From positions 1,872,001 to 1,936,000 of the forward strand of contig NZ_AZUK01000001.1 in the NCBI RefSeq assembly GCF_000527035.1: a stretch of 64,000 nt of DNA, given 5' to 3'. Source of the stretch: Tolumonas lignilytica. Its GTDB lineage: Bacteria > Pseudomonadota > Gammaproteobacteria > Enterobacterales > Aeromonadaceae. The position numbers were made by a program, and so were the translations under genes. Each line of letters begins with the position of its first letter. The stretch's first letter is position 1. Below the pieces are notes generated by a model. That model did not search any database. It was given only the letters and a program-made list of their open reading frames with translations, and was not told the DNA's origin. Shown in pieces: positions 28,806 through 36,092 of the stretch.

Positions 28806-30671
28806 CTAATGAATGCCCTCATGTTCTTCATCCTCGTCCTCGTCTTCATCGATATGTTCCCAGGCATGCATCAGTTCGCTGTGGCGATCCTGCTGGGTGG
28901 CTTGCAACATTTCGGCGAGAATATGCCGGTACTGTACACTCTTGGTGATATACATTTTCTCGTCGTCGAGGAACGCGGTTTGTTCTCGTAATAGTTTTTC
29001 ATCATGCTCTTTGAAGGTTTGTCCGGCACGCCATGCCAGATTTCCCCTGATCCCCAGTTGTCTGAGAGCTGCAACGCCCAAATCAACCGCAGAACCTACG
29101 GTTTCACGATAGATCAATTCGACACCTAATTGCAGCAAGAGATGTGCATGAGCGCGATCAACCGCACGAACCAGAATTTTTAATTGGGGAAAATGCCGTT
29201 GGGCGAGTTCACACAAGGCTATCGATTTTGCCTGATTACTGACGGCGATAATCAGCAGCTTGGCTTTATCAGCCCCCGCGGCTTGCAGTAAGTCGATCCG
29301 ATCGGCATCACCGTAGAAGACCTTGTAGCCGTATTTGCGCAGCATCTCGATGTGGGACACATCATTATCCAAGACGGTCGTGCCGATACCATGCGCATGC
29401 AGCAAGCGCCCAATGATCTGTCCGAAGCGGCCAAAACCCACAATAATCACCGGATTGTTCTGATCGACAATCGGGTCGGCTTCGCGTTGTTGTTCATCCT
29501 GCTTTTGCCACTGACTCTGTAAATAGCTATTCAGCATCAGCAGCAGCGGCGTAAAGGCCATTGATAACGCGACGGTCAGAGTCAGCAAGGCTACCAGCTC
29601 GGCATCAAACAGCTTCAGTTGACGGGCGAACGAGAACAGAACAAACGCAAATTCACTGCCTTGGGCCAGCGCAAAGGCAAATGACCAGCGGTGCCCGTGC
29701 GTCATGCGGGCCAGCCCGCCGACACCTTGCAGGATCAGGAATTTGACTGTCAGCAGCAGAACCAGCAGGCCGGCAACCAGGAAGGGGTGTTGGGCAAGCA
29801 AAGAGAAGTTGATCCCCGCACCCACCGAGATAAAAAACAGCCCCAGTAACAAGCCTTTGAAAGGCTCAATGTTGGCTTCCAGTTCATGACGATATTCACT
29901 TTCTGCCAAGACGACCCCCGCCAGGAAGGTGCCCAGTGCAGGTGAAAGCCCGACGGCTTCGGTGGCGAGAGCGGTCATGATCACCAGCAGCAATGCCGCC
30001 GCGACGAAGATCTCCCGCAGACCGGATTGTGCAATAAAACGGAAGACCGGGCGCATCAGGTAATGGCCACCCAGCACGATACCGGAGATCACCAATGCGA
30101 TGAGCAAGCCGTTCTGCCAACCACTGAGCGAAGAAGGTTCAGGGACGGATTTAATGCCGGGAGCCAGAAAAGGCAACAGCGCCAGCATGGGGATCACGGC
30201 AATATCCTGAAAGAGCAAGACCGAGAAACTGGTCTGGCCGGCTTCGCTCTTGAGCATGCGGCGTTCGGTGAGACTTTGCAGCACGATGGCGGTGGAGGAT
30301 AGTGCCAGGATCATGCCGATGGCGATGGCCTGCTGCCAGCGCAACCCCAATGCCAGTGCGATGATGGAAAAGGCCACCGTTGTCAAAATAACCTGACTGC
30401 CGCCGATACCGATGATGGGGCCCTTCAGTTGCCACAACAAGGCGGGTTTCAGTTCCAGACCGATCAAGAAGAGCATCAAAACCACACCGAATTCGGCCAC
30501 ATGCATCACTTCATCGTTGGCGCCGACAAAGTTAAATAGGTAAGGGCCAATCAGGACGCCGGCAAGCAGATACCCTAACACCGAGCCTAAACCGAAACGG
30601 CGCGCAATCGGAACCGACACCACGGCCGCGGTCAGAAAGATGGCAGCATCAAACAACATATTCTGCTCCAT
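28806..30671 (-). CDS. kefB: Glutathione-regulated K+/H+ antiporter KefB
   Basis: A 621-residue inner-membrane antiporter. Residues 1-385 form about 12 membrane helices of the CPA2 family, with FGVVLMLFLIGLEL, SSTAIVLQ, FSVLLFQDIAVIP and LAESEYRHELE as in KefB. A regulatory NAD-binding RCK/KTN domain starts at about residue 407 (IIVGFGRFGQIIGRLL). The C-terminus is a run of Asp/Glu. KefB lets K+ out and H+ in during electrophile stress. The ATG overlaps the kefG stop (TGATG) with AAGGAG in place. KefC would be the alternative name; the partner next door looks like KefG, which favours KefB. Confidence 0.85.
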   Translation of the reverse strand: MEQNMLFDAAIFLTAAVVSVPIARRFGLGSVLGYLLAGVLIGPYLFNFVGANDEVMHVAEFGVVLMLFLIGLELKPALLWQLKGPIIGIGGSQVILTTVAFSIIALALGLRWQQAIAIGMILALSSTAIVLQSLTERRMLKSEAGQTSFSVLLFQDIAVIPMLALLPFLAPGIKSVPEPSSLSGWQNGLLIALVISGIVLGGHYLMRPVFRFIAQSGLREIFVAAALLLVIMTALATEAVGLSPALGTFLAGVVLAESEYRHELEANIEPFKGLLLGLFFISVGAGINFSLLAQHPFLVAGLLVLLLTVKFLILQGVGGLARMTHGHRWSFAFALAQGSEFAFVLFSFARQLKLFDAELVALLTLTVALSMAFTPLLLMLNSYLQSQWQKQDEQQREADPIVDQNNPVIIVGFGRFGQIIGRLLHAHGIGTTVLDNDVSHIEMLRKYGYKVFYGDADRIDLLQAAGADKAKLLIIAVSNQAKSIALCELAQRHFPQLKILVRAVDRAHAHLLLQLGVELIYRETVGSAVDLGVAALRQLGIRGNLAWRAGQTFKEHDEKLLREQTAFLDDEKMYITKSVQYRHILAEMLQATQQDRHSELMHAWEHIDEDEDEDEEHEGIH

Positions 30672-31267
30672 CACAGCTCCTTAAGCAGATCAGTCAAATA
30701 GGTGGCATTGTGCAGTTGTTGCGGGGTGAACTCTTCATCCCGCAGTGCCGTCAGCAAACGCCGATATTGCTGACCTTTCATCTTCAGATAATCCGGATCG
30801 TTCACACTGTGATAACCGTAGACCACAAACGGTGGCAGCCAGCGCATTCCGCACATCAGGCCGCTTTGCTGGATCGGCAGCAGATAATCGGTGATCGGGT
30901 GATGATTGTGGCCAATGGCGGAATAAGAGGACTCACTGCCACCCGTCGTGACAGCGGCCAGAAGATACTTATGTTTCAAGGCATTGCCATCAGGCCCGAA
31001 GGCATAACCGTATTCCAGCACTTGTTCCATCCACTCTTTCTGGATGGCCGGGCAGGAATACCAGTAAATCGGATGCTGGAACACAATGATGTCGTAATCA
31101 CGCAGCATGCGCTGTTCACGCGCCACATCAATAAACATGTTGGGATAATGCTGATACAGATCGTGCACTTTAACATCTTCCAGGCCTTTGAGTGCTTTCA
31201 GCATGGCCCGGTTGGCATGCGAACGGTGATATCCCGGATGCGCTAAGATAATTAAAATACGTTTCAT
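30671..31267 (-). CDS. kefG: Kef ancillary protein (quinone reductase-like), KefG
   Basis: A 198-residue flavodoxin-fold NAD(P)H oxidoreductase. It begins RILIILAHPGYHRSHANR, then FQHPIYWYSCPAIQKEWMEQVLEYGYAFG, the FMN-site pattern of the NQO1-like Kef ancillary proteins. KefG binds KefB and is needed for its full activity. The stop overlaps the kefB start, so the two are made together. A 235-base divergent region separates it from ptrB. Confidence 0.87.
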   Translation of the reverse strand: MKRILIILAHPGYHRSHANRAMLKALKGLEDVKVHDLYQHYPNMFIDVAREQRMLRDYDIIVFQHPIYWYSCPAIQKEWMEQVLEYGYAFGPDGNALKHKYLLAAVTTGGSESSYSAIGHNHHPITDYLLPIQQSGLMCGMRWLPPFVVYGYHSVNDPDYLKMKGQQYRRLLTALRDEEFTPQQLHNATYLTDLLKEL

Positions 31268-31502
31268 AGACAGACCACATCCCCCGGATCACTGAGCATG
31301 ATAAAAATCCTTGTGCTGCTCATTCAGCTTAGTTCACTTAAGTCAGACAAGAATAAAACATAATGCTGCCGGCGCGTGTCATTTCTTTTACGAAAATCTC
31401 ACTTTGTTATCATCCTGTTAACCACGTCGGGTGCCATTGAATGTCGCTGTGATATGCTTTTGATATGTTCAGGCATTTTCAATACAGGACAAGAGGCGTT
31501 GT

Positions 31503-33569
31503 ATGAACTCGATTCTGCCCCCGATTGCGACCCAACATCCGCATTCTCTGATTTATCATGGTGATGAGCGCATCGATCCGTATTACTGGTTACGTGATGA
31601 TTCGCGCAGCAACCCGGAAGTTCTCGATTATTTGCAAGCAGAAAATGGCTATACCGAGGCCATGCTGCGACCGACCGAGGCATTGCAGAAAACGTTGTAT
31701 CAGGAAATGGTAGATCGTCAGTTACCGGATGATAGTTCGGTTCCCTATTATCTGAAAGGCTACTGGTATCGCAGCCGATATCTGCCCGAACAGGAATATC
31801 CACTCTATGAGCGTCTGGCGGCGCGCCCGGATGCGCCGACGGAGTTACTGCTGGACGGCAACCAGCGGGCCGCCGAGGTCGATTTCTACGATCTGGGCGC
31901 ACTGGAAATCAGCCCGAGTAATCACTGGATGGCCTGTGGTGAAGATTTTGTCTCACGTCGTCAATATCAGATCAGCATCCGTAATTTACAGACTGGCGAC
32001 TGGCTGGCCGACAAAATTGAGAATACCTCCGGCGATGTGGTGTGGAGTGCCGACAGTGCCGGTTTCTTCTATGTTCGACTCGATACGGAAACCCTGTTGC
32101 CTTATCAGGTGTGGTATCACACGTTAGGGGCGGATCCGGCGCAAGACCGACTGGTCTATGAAGAGGCTGACAACACCTATTATCTGCACATCAGCCACAG
32201 CCGTTCTGAAGAATACCTGCTGATTTCATTATCTAGCACGCTCAGTACGGAAGTGCACCTATTGCCGCTGAAAATGCCGCATGCGACACCGACAGTGTTT
32301 CTGGCGCGTCGGCGCGGGCATGAATACGGTATCGATCATTTCCAGCAGCATTTCTATGTCCGCTCCAACCGTGACGGGCGAAACTTTGCTCTGTATCAGG
32401 CAACCGATGGCGCAGAACAACACTGGCAGTGTCTGTTGCCGGTACGTGAGCACACGCTATTGCAGGATTTTGTGTTATTCCGCAATGCGCTGTTTGTTGA
32501 AGAGCGCGAGGACGGATTAACACGTCTGCGCCAGCTGGATTTGCAGGGCACAGAAGTCCGTACCATTGCCGTGGATGATCCTGCGTATGTGTTGTGGCTG
32601 GGCACCAATCCCGACCCGGATAATCCAGAGTTCCGTTATGGCTATGCTTCTCTGACCACGCCGACCACCCACTATGCGCTGGATATCGCCAGTGGCGAAC
32701 GCAAGATGCTGAAGCGCCAACCGGTGCTCGGCGATTTTAAACCGGAAGATTATCAGAGCCAGCGCCTGTGGGTTGCTGCCCGCGATGGTACTCAAGTACC
32801 GGTTTCGCTGGTATATCGCAAGGATCAATATCAGCCGGGTCAGAATCCGCTGTTGGTTTACGGTTATGGTGCCTATGGCCTGAGCGAAGACCCTTATTTT
32901 GCTTCTTCCCGACTAAGCCTGCTGGATCGTGGATTTATCTTTGCCATTGCCCACGTGCGCGGGGGTGAAGAGCTGGGCCGCCATTGGTATGAACAGGGCC
33001 GGCAGTTGCATAAAATGAACAGCTTCACCGATTTCATTGATGTCACCGACGGCATTCTGGCCTCCGGTTATGGTGATCCACAACGCGTCTTTGCCACAGG
33101 CGGCAGCGCCGGCGGGCTCCTGATGGGCGCGGTGGTCAACATGGCCCCGGAACGCTATCTGGGGGTGGTCGCGGTCGTTCCTTTTGTTGATACCTTGACA
33201 TCGATGCTGGATGAATCCATTCCATTGACTACGGGGGAATATGACGAGTGGGGCGATCCCCGCGACCCGGCGGTCTACCAATATATCAAGTCTTATAGCC
33301 CTTACGATCAAATCAAGCCGCAAGCCTATCCGCACCTGCTGGTGGTTAGTGGCTTGCATGATTCGCAAGTGCAATATTGGGAACCGGCCAAATGGGTGGC
33401 CAAGTTACGGGCGAATAAAACGGACGATCATCTGCTCTTGCTGAGTATGGATATGGATACCGGGCATGGTGGCAAATCCGGACGTTATCGCTATTTTCTT
33501 GATATAGCACAGGAGTATGCTTTTATGCTGGCATTGGCAGATACCAGTATAAATTCTGCATCTATTTGA
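31503..33569 (+). CDS. ptrB: Oligopeptidase B
   Basis: A 688-residue S9A serine peptidase cleaving short peptides after Arg and Lys. The N-terminal beta-propeller (HGDERIDPYYWLRDDS and onward) is followed by the alpha/beta hydrolase. The catalytic Ser is in GGSAGG at about residue 532, the Asp in GLHDSQV at about 620 and the His in TGHGGKSGR at about 655. YGYGAYG is the oxyanion region. No signal peptide is present, so it is cytoplasmic. A palindrome at 33577-33602 follows the stop but has no T-run. Confidence 0.93.
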   Translation: MNSILPPIATQHPHSLIYHGDERIDPYYWLRDDSRSNPEVLDYLQAENGYTEAMLRPTEALQKTLYQEMVDRQLPDDSSVPYYLKGYWYRSRYLPEQEYPLYERLAARPDAPTELLLDGNQRAAEVDFYDLGALEISPSNHWMACGEDFVSRRQYQISIRNLQTGDWLADKIENTSGDVVWSADSAGFFYVRLDTETLLPYQVWYHTLGADPAQDRLVYEEADNTYYLHISHSRSEEYLLISLSSTLSTEVHLLPLKMPHATPTVFLARRRGHEYGIDHFQQHFYVRSNRDGRNFALYQATDGAEQHWQCLLPVREHTLLQDFVLFRNALFVEEREDGLTRLRQLDLQGTEVRTIAVDDPAYVLWLGTNPDPDNPEFRYGYASLTTPTTHYALDIASGERKMLKRQPVLGDFKPEDYQSQRLWVAARDGTQVPVSLVYRKDQYQPGQNPLLVYGYGAYGLSEDPYFASSRLSLLDRGFIFAIAHVRGGEELGRHWYEQGRQLHKMNSFTDFIDVTDGILASGYGDPQRVFATGGSAGGLLMGAVVNMAPERYLGVVAVVPFVDTLTSMLDESIPLTTGEYDEWGDPRDPAVYQYIKSYSPYDQIKPQAYPHLLVVSGLHDSQVQYWEPAKWVAKLRANKTDDHLLLLSMDMDTGHGGKSGRYRYFLDIAQEYAFMLALADTSINSASI

Positions 33570-33576
33570 TCTGACG

Positions 33577-33602
33577 GCGGCATCTGACAAAACAGATGCT
33601 GC
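33577..33602. other. Hairpin between ptrB and yfcZ
   Basis: GCGGCATCTG (33577-33586) pairs with CAGATGCTGC (33593-33602) over 10 positions with one G-U. There is no T-run. It may be a weak terminator or an RNA-stabilising 3' hairpin. Confidence 0.45.
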
Positions 33603-33672
33603 TAAACTGACTCCATAAAGCCGGGTTGAGCCTTCTGTGTTCAACCTGATTCGTTGAACTAAGGAGCTGAAC

Positions 33673-33969
33673 ATGGCAGTAGAACATAAAGAAGAAGTGT
33701 GTGAAGCCTGTGGCTGTCTGGCCGAAGTGGGAACCATTATTCGTGATGGTGATGATATTGTCGTGATCCCGGTTGAAGGTGATGATGAAGCAGATGCGCG
33801 TGCCCGTCAGGAGCGCTATGTGGAAGTGGCGAAACAAGCCTGCCCGGATGTTCTCGTCAGCAGTGAGCTGCAAACTGTGGCAAATGGCGTAATTCTGAAC
33901 ACCACGCTGCAATTTACTTGTACAGCGGAAAAGATGATTTTTGAAATGCGTGCACGTTCTGTGCGTTAA
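33673..33969 (+). CDS. yfcZ: YfcZ/YiiS family protein (DUF406)
   Basis: A 98-residue cytoplasmic protein of the YfcZ/YiiS family: CEACGCLAEVGTIIRDGDD near the N-terminus, ARARQERYVEVAKQACP in the middle and LNTTLQFTCTAEKMIFEMR at the end. Function of the family is unknown. AGGAG lies before the ATG and a terminator follows. Confidence 0.82.
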   Translation: MAVEHKEEVCEACGCLAEVGTIIRDGDDIVVIPVEGDDEADARARQERYVEVAKQACPDVLVSSELQTVANGVILNTTLQFTCTAEKMIFEMRARSVR

Positions 33970-33978
33970 TCTGCTATC

Positions 33979-34022
33979 TGCCGCCATATTTTCTCTCTTT
34001 GGCGGCATTTCTTGCTTTTTTC
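33979..34022 (+). terminator. Terminator after yfcZ
   Basis: TGCCGCCA (33979-33986) pairs with TGGCGGCA (34000-34007), followed by TTTCTTGC and six T. Confidence 0.72.
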
Positions 34023-34066
34023 TCCTCTGTCCTCCCCATCAAACTGCGCAATGGATCACGTAGCAC

Positions 34067-34089
34067 CGTGTAAGACATTTGCCATAGTT
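34067..34089 (+). promoter_or_regulatory. Shared upstream element of Csr RNA 1
   Basis: A 23-base element starting CGTGTAAGACATTTGCC matches 20 of 23 bases of the element at 44957-44979 before the second Csr RNA. It lies 167 bases before the -10 box at 34234. The left half TGTAAG equals the half-site of the GacA/UvrY box, whose right half is not conserved here. An activator site is inferred. Confidence 0.6.
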
Positions 34090-34140
34090 GCTGTAAGCCA
34101 AGGCGTTTCTTGCTGTCAGATGTTCCAAAGATGTTAATTT

Positions 34141-34153
34141 CAACTTATTGATA
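34141..34153 (-). promoter_or_regulatory. Candidate IHF site upstream of Csr RNA 1
   Basis: On the minus strand TATCAATAAGTTG fits the IHF consensus WATCAANNNNTTR at every specified position. It lies between the upstream element and the promoter, where DNA bending would bring them together. Confidence 0.5.
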
Positions 34154-34211
34154 AATAACAAGTTTAATTTAATGTGCATAAAATAATGGAAAATCAGCAT
34201 ATTTAAGCTAC

Positions 34212-34239
34212 TTGTGGGAATGCATTAAATCTTTAGTAT
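34212..34239 (+). promoter_or_regulatory. Promoter of Csr RNA 1
   Basis: TAGTAT at 34234-34239 is the likely -10, with a weak -35 (TTGTGG, 34212-34217) 16 bases upstream. A weak -35 fits dependence on an activator. Confidence 0.5.
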
Positions 34240-34288
34240 TACTCCTGCAGGACGCAAAAGGTTTCTCGGATTGAAACCATGTCAGGAT

Positions 34289-34510
34289 GACAAAAGGACA
34301 CCTCAGGATGAGGTTTGTTGCTCAGGATGAGTGACAGTCAGGAAGACAAAGGATGCCTCAGGATGAGGTTCGTTGCTCAGGACGAGTGACAGTCAGGAAG
34401 ACAAAGGACGCCTCAGGATGGGGTTCGTTGCTCAGGATGAGTGACAGTCAGGATGACAAAAGGACACCTCAGGATGAGGTTTGTTGCTCAGGACGAGTGA
34501 CAGTCAGGAA
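34289..34510 (+). repeat. Four tandem 55-56 bp units inside Csr RNA 1
   Basis: Units at 34289-34344 (56), 34345-34399 (55), 34400-34454 (55) and 34455-34510 (56). Each has four GGA sites: one single-stranded (AAAGGA) and three in small hairpin loops. Units 1 and 4 are almost identical. Confidence 0.9.
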
Positions 34511-34690
34511 GACGACGGATGCACCACAGGATGTGGTTATCAGGAATTCTTCATGGATGAAGAAAGTAGCAGTCTACGGATTGATTGTTACGCAGGATGC
34601 TTAAAAGGATGTCCCGATGGATCGGGAAGAGCCTTCACGGATGAACAGACGATGTAACATCGTCGTGGGCTTGGGCAACCAAGACTTTCT

Positions 34691-34722
34691 AAAGGGTGAC
34701 CGATGTCGCCCTTTTATTTTTT
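34691..34722 (+). terminator. Terminator of Csr RNA 1
   Basis: AAAGGGTGAC (34691-34700) pairs with GTCGCCCTTT (34705-34714) with one G-U pair, loop CGAT, followed by a T-rich run. The stem resembles that of the second Csr RNA. Confidence 0.88.
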
Positions 34723-34934
34723 GTACTTTTTATTTCCTCTTCTTTATTACTTTCTCCTTCTCTTTCCTTTTGTGACTACTTCATGTCGCCGTGTTGTTGC
34801 TGTTCACAAAATAGTCATTTTTCGTCAAAGTTCGGCGTTGATCCTTTCAGCGTACTGTTAAGCTTAAATGAAAGTGTCTCCAGATGTTGTACCGCCATTG
34901 ATGGAAATCAATGCGGAGCATGTTGAGGTTTTCT

Positions 34935-36092
34935 ATGGCTCTTTACGAAATGCGCAAGTTCGTGGCTCCGGAGTTTATTTTCGGTGTCGGGGCCCGGCGC
35001 CGGGTGGGTTTTTATGCCCGCAATATGATGGCACGCCGGGTGTTGATTGTTAGTGATCCAGGGGTGATTGCGGCAGGCTGGGTGACAGGTGTTATCGCTG
35101 ATCTGGCCGAATTGGGTATTGAATCTGTGGTCTTTCATGCGTTGACGCCGAACCCGAAAGATCATGAGGTGATGCTGGGGGCTGCATTATATGCGCGTGA
35201 ACGTTGTGATGTGATCATCGCTGTTGGCGGTGGTAGTGTCATCGATTGTGCCAAAGCGATAGGTATTGTCTATACCAATGGTTGCCACATTCTTGCGTTT
35301 GAAGGTGCGGATCAGGTGGCAGTGCCAGGCCCCCCTTTGATCTGTATTCCGACGACGGCGGGTACAGCGGCGGATATCTCGCAATTCTGCATCATAGTGA
35401 ACTCGGCGGAACGCTACAAAATGGCGATTATCAGTAAATGTATGGTGCCGGATGTCGCGTTGGTTGATCCGGAAACGACCGTCACTATGGATCCCTATCT
35501 CACGGCCTGCACCGGCATTGATGCACTGACCCATGCGATTGAAGCATATGTTTCCACCGCCAGTTCGCCCATTGTGGATGTACATGCTCTCGCTGCCATT
35601 AAACTGATTTGGAATAACATTGAGCAGGCTGTTTCCGCCCCGGATTTTATGCCTGCCCGTGAAAATATGCTGCTTGGCAGTCTGCAGGCGGGGCTGGCGT
35701 TTTCCAACGCCAGTCTGGGTGCTGTGCATGCACTGGGACATTCGCTGGGCGGTTTCCTCGATCTGCCTCATGGTGAATGCAACGCACTGCTACTGGAGCA
35801 TGTCGTGCGTTTTAATATCGGAACCGCTGCTGATCGTTATCAGCAAATTGGCGAGATGATCGGGCTTGAGATGAAAGGATTAACAGATAGAGAAAAGGCC
35901 AAACGGATCACCGCGGCGTTAAGTCAGTTGCGTAGCCGGTTGGGTATTGTCGATAGTTTGGCCAAGCGGGGTGTCCGCGAGGCCGATATTCCGGAACTGG
36001 CGTTTCATGCATACCGTGATGCTTGTCTGGTCACCAACCCCCGACATGCGCGACTGGATGATATTAAGGCGATCTATGGCGAAGCCATGTGA
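34935..36092 (+). CDS. Iron-containing alcohol dehydrogenase, ErcA-like
   Basis: A 385-residue group III (Fe-ADH) dehydrogenase. The NAD-binding GGGSVIDCAKA is at about residue 98. Metal ligands are visible: Asp and His in DALTHAIEAYV, His in HALGHSLGG and His in PHGECNALLL. Overall wording matches the ErcA-type proteins of pseudomonads, which are linked to regulation of alcohol oxidation. The start at 34935 (MALYEMRKF) is chosen from GAGG six bases upstream. The gene overlaps the following PAS-GGDEF-EAL gene by 17 bases, which suggests a joint sensory role (inference). The 212 bases upstream are AT- and pyrimidine-rich and follow the Csr RNA terminator. Confidence 0.85.
   Translation: MALYEMRKFVAPEFIFGVGARRRVGFYARNMMARRVLIVSDPGVIAAGWVTGVIADLAELGIESVVFHALTPNPKDHEVMLGAALYARERCDVIIAVGGGSVIDCAKAIGIVYTNGCHILAFEGADQVAVPGPPLICIPTTAGTAADISQFCIIVNSAERYKMAIISKCMVPDVALVDPETTVTMDPYLTACTGIDALTHAIEAYVSTASSPIVDVHALAAIKLIWNNIEQAVSAPDFMPARENMLLGSLQAGLAFSNASLGAVHALGHSLGGFLDLPHGECNALLLEHVVRFNIGTAADRYQQIGEMIGLEMKGLTDREKAKRITAALSQLRSRLGIVDSLAKRGVREADIPELAFHAYRDACLVTNPRHARLDDIKAIYGEAM

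Larger units (their letters stand above)
34246..34722 (+). ncRNA. csrB: CsrB-type CsrA-sequestering RNA with tandem repeats
   Basis: About 477 bases. By hand count it holds about 29 GGA triplets, many as CAGGATG or CAGGAAG in hairpin loops, the binding site of CsrA. Examples are CCTCAGGATGAGG, CTCAGGATGAG and GTCAGGAAGAC, each with GGA in the loop. It ends in a GACGATG-TAA-CATCGTC hairpin and an intrinsic terminator. Four tandem units at 34289-34510 carry 16 of the GGA sites. CsrB binds many CsrA dimers and so relieves CsrA control of carbon storage, motility and c-di-GMP genes. The 5' end is inferred from the -10 box. An open frame of 83 codons inside is a by-product of the repeats. Confidence 0.9.

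Noticed and set aside
34289-34510. Tandem repeats taken as a CRISPR array
   Set aside because: Units are contiguous with no unique spacers, and no cas genes are near; the GGA-in-loop pattern explains them.
34353-34604. Open frame of 83 codons within the tandem repeats
   Set aside because: It exists because the 55-bp units repeat; the peptide is repetitive and has no ribosome site. The region is a Csr-type RNA.
35187-35771. 194-codon minus-strand frame opposite the ErcA-like gene
   Set aside because: Shadow of the dehydrogenase, which has complete metal-ligand motifs on the plus strand.
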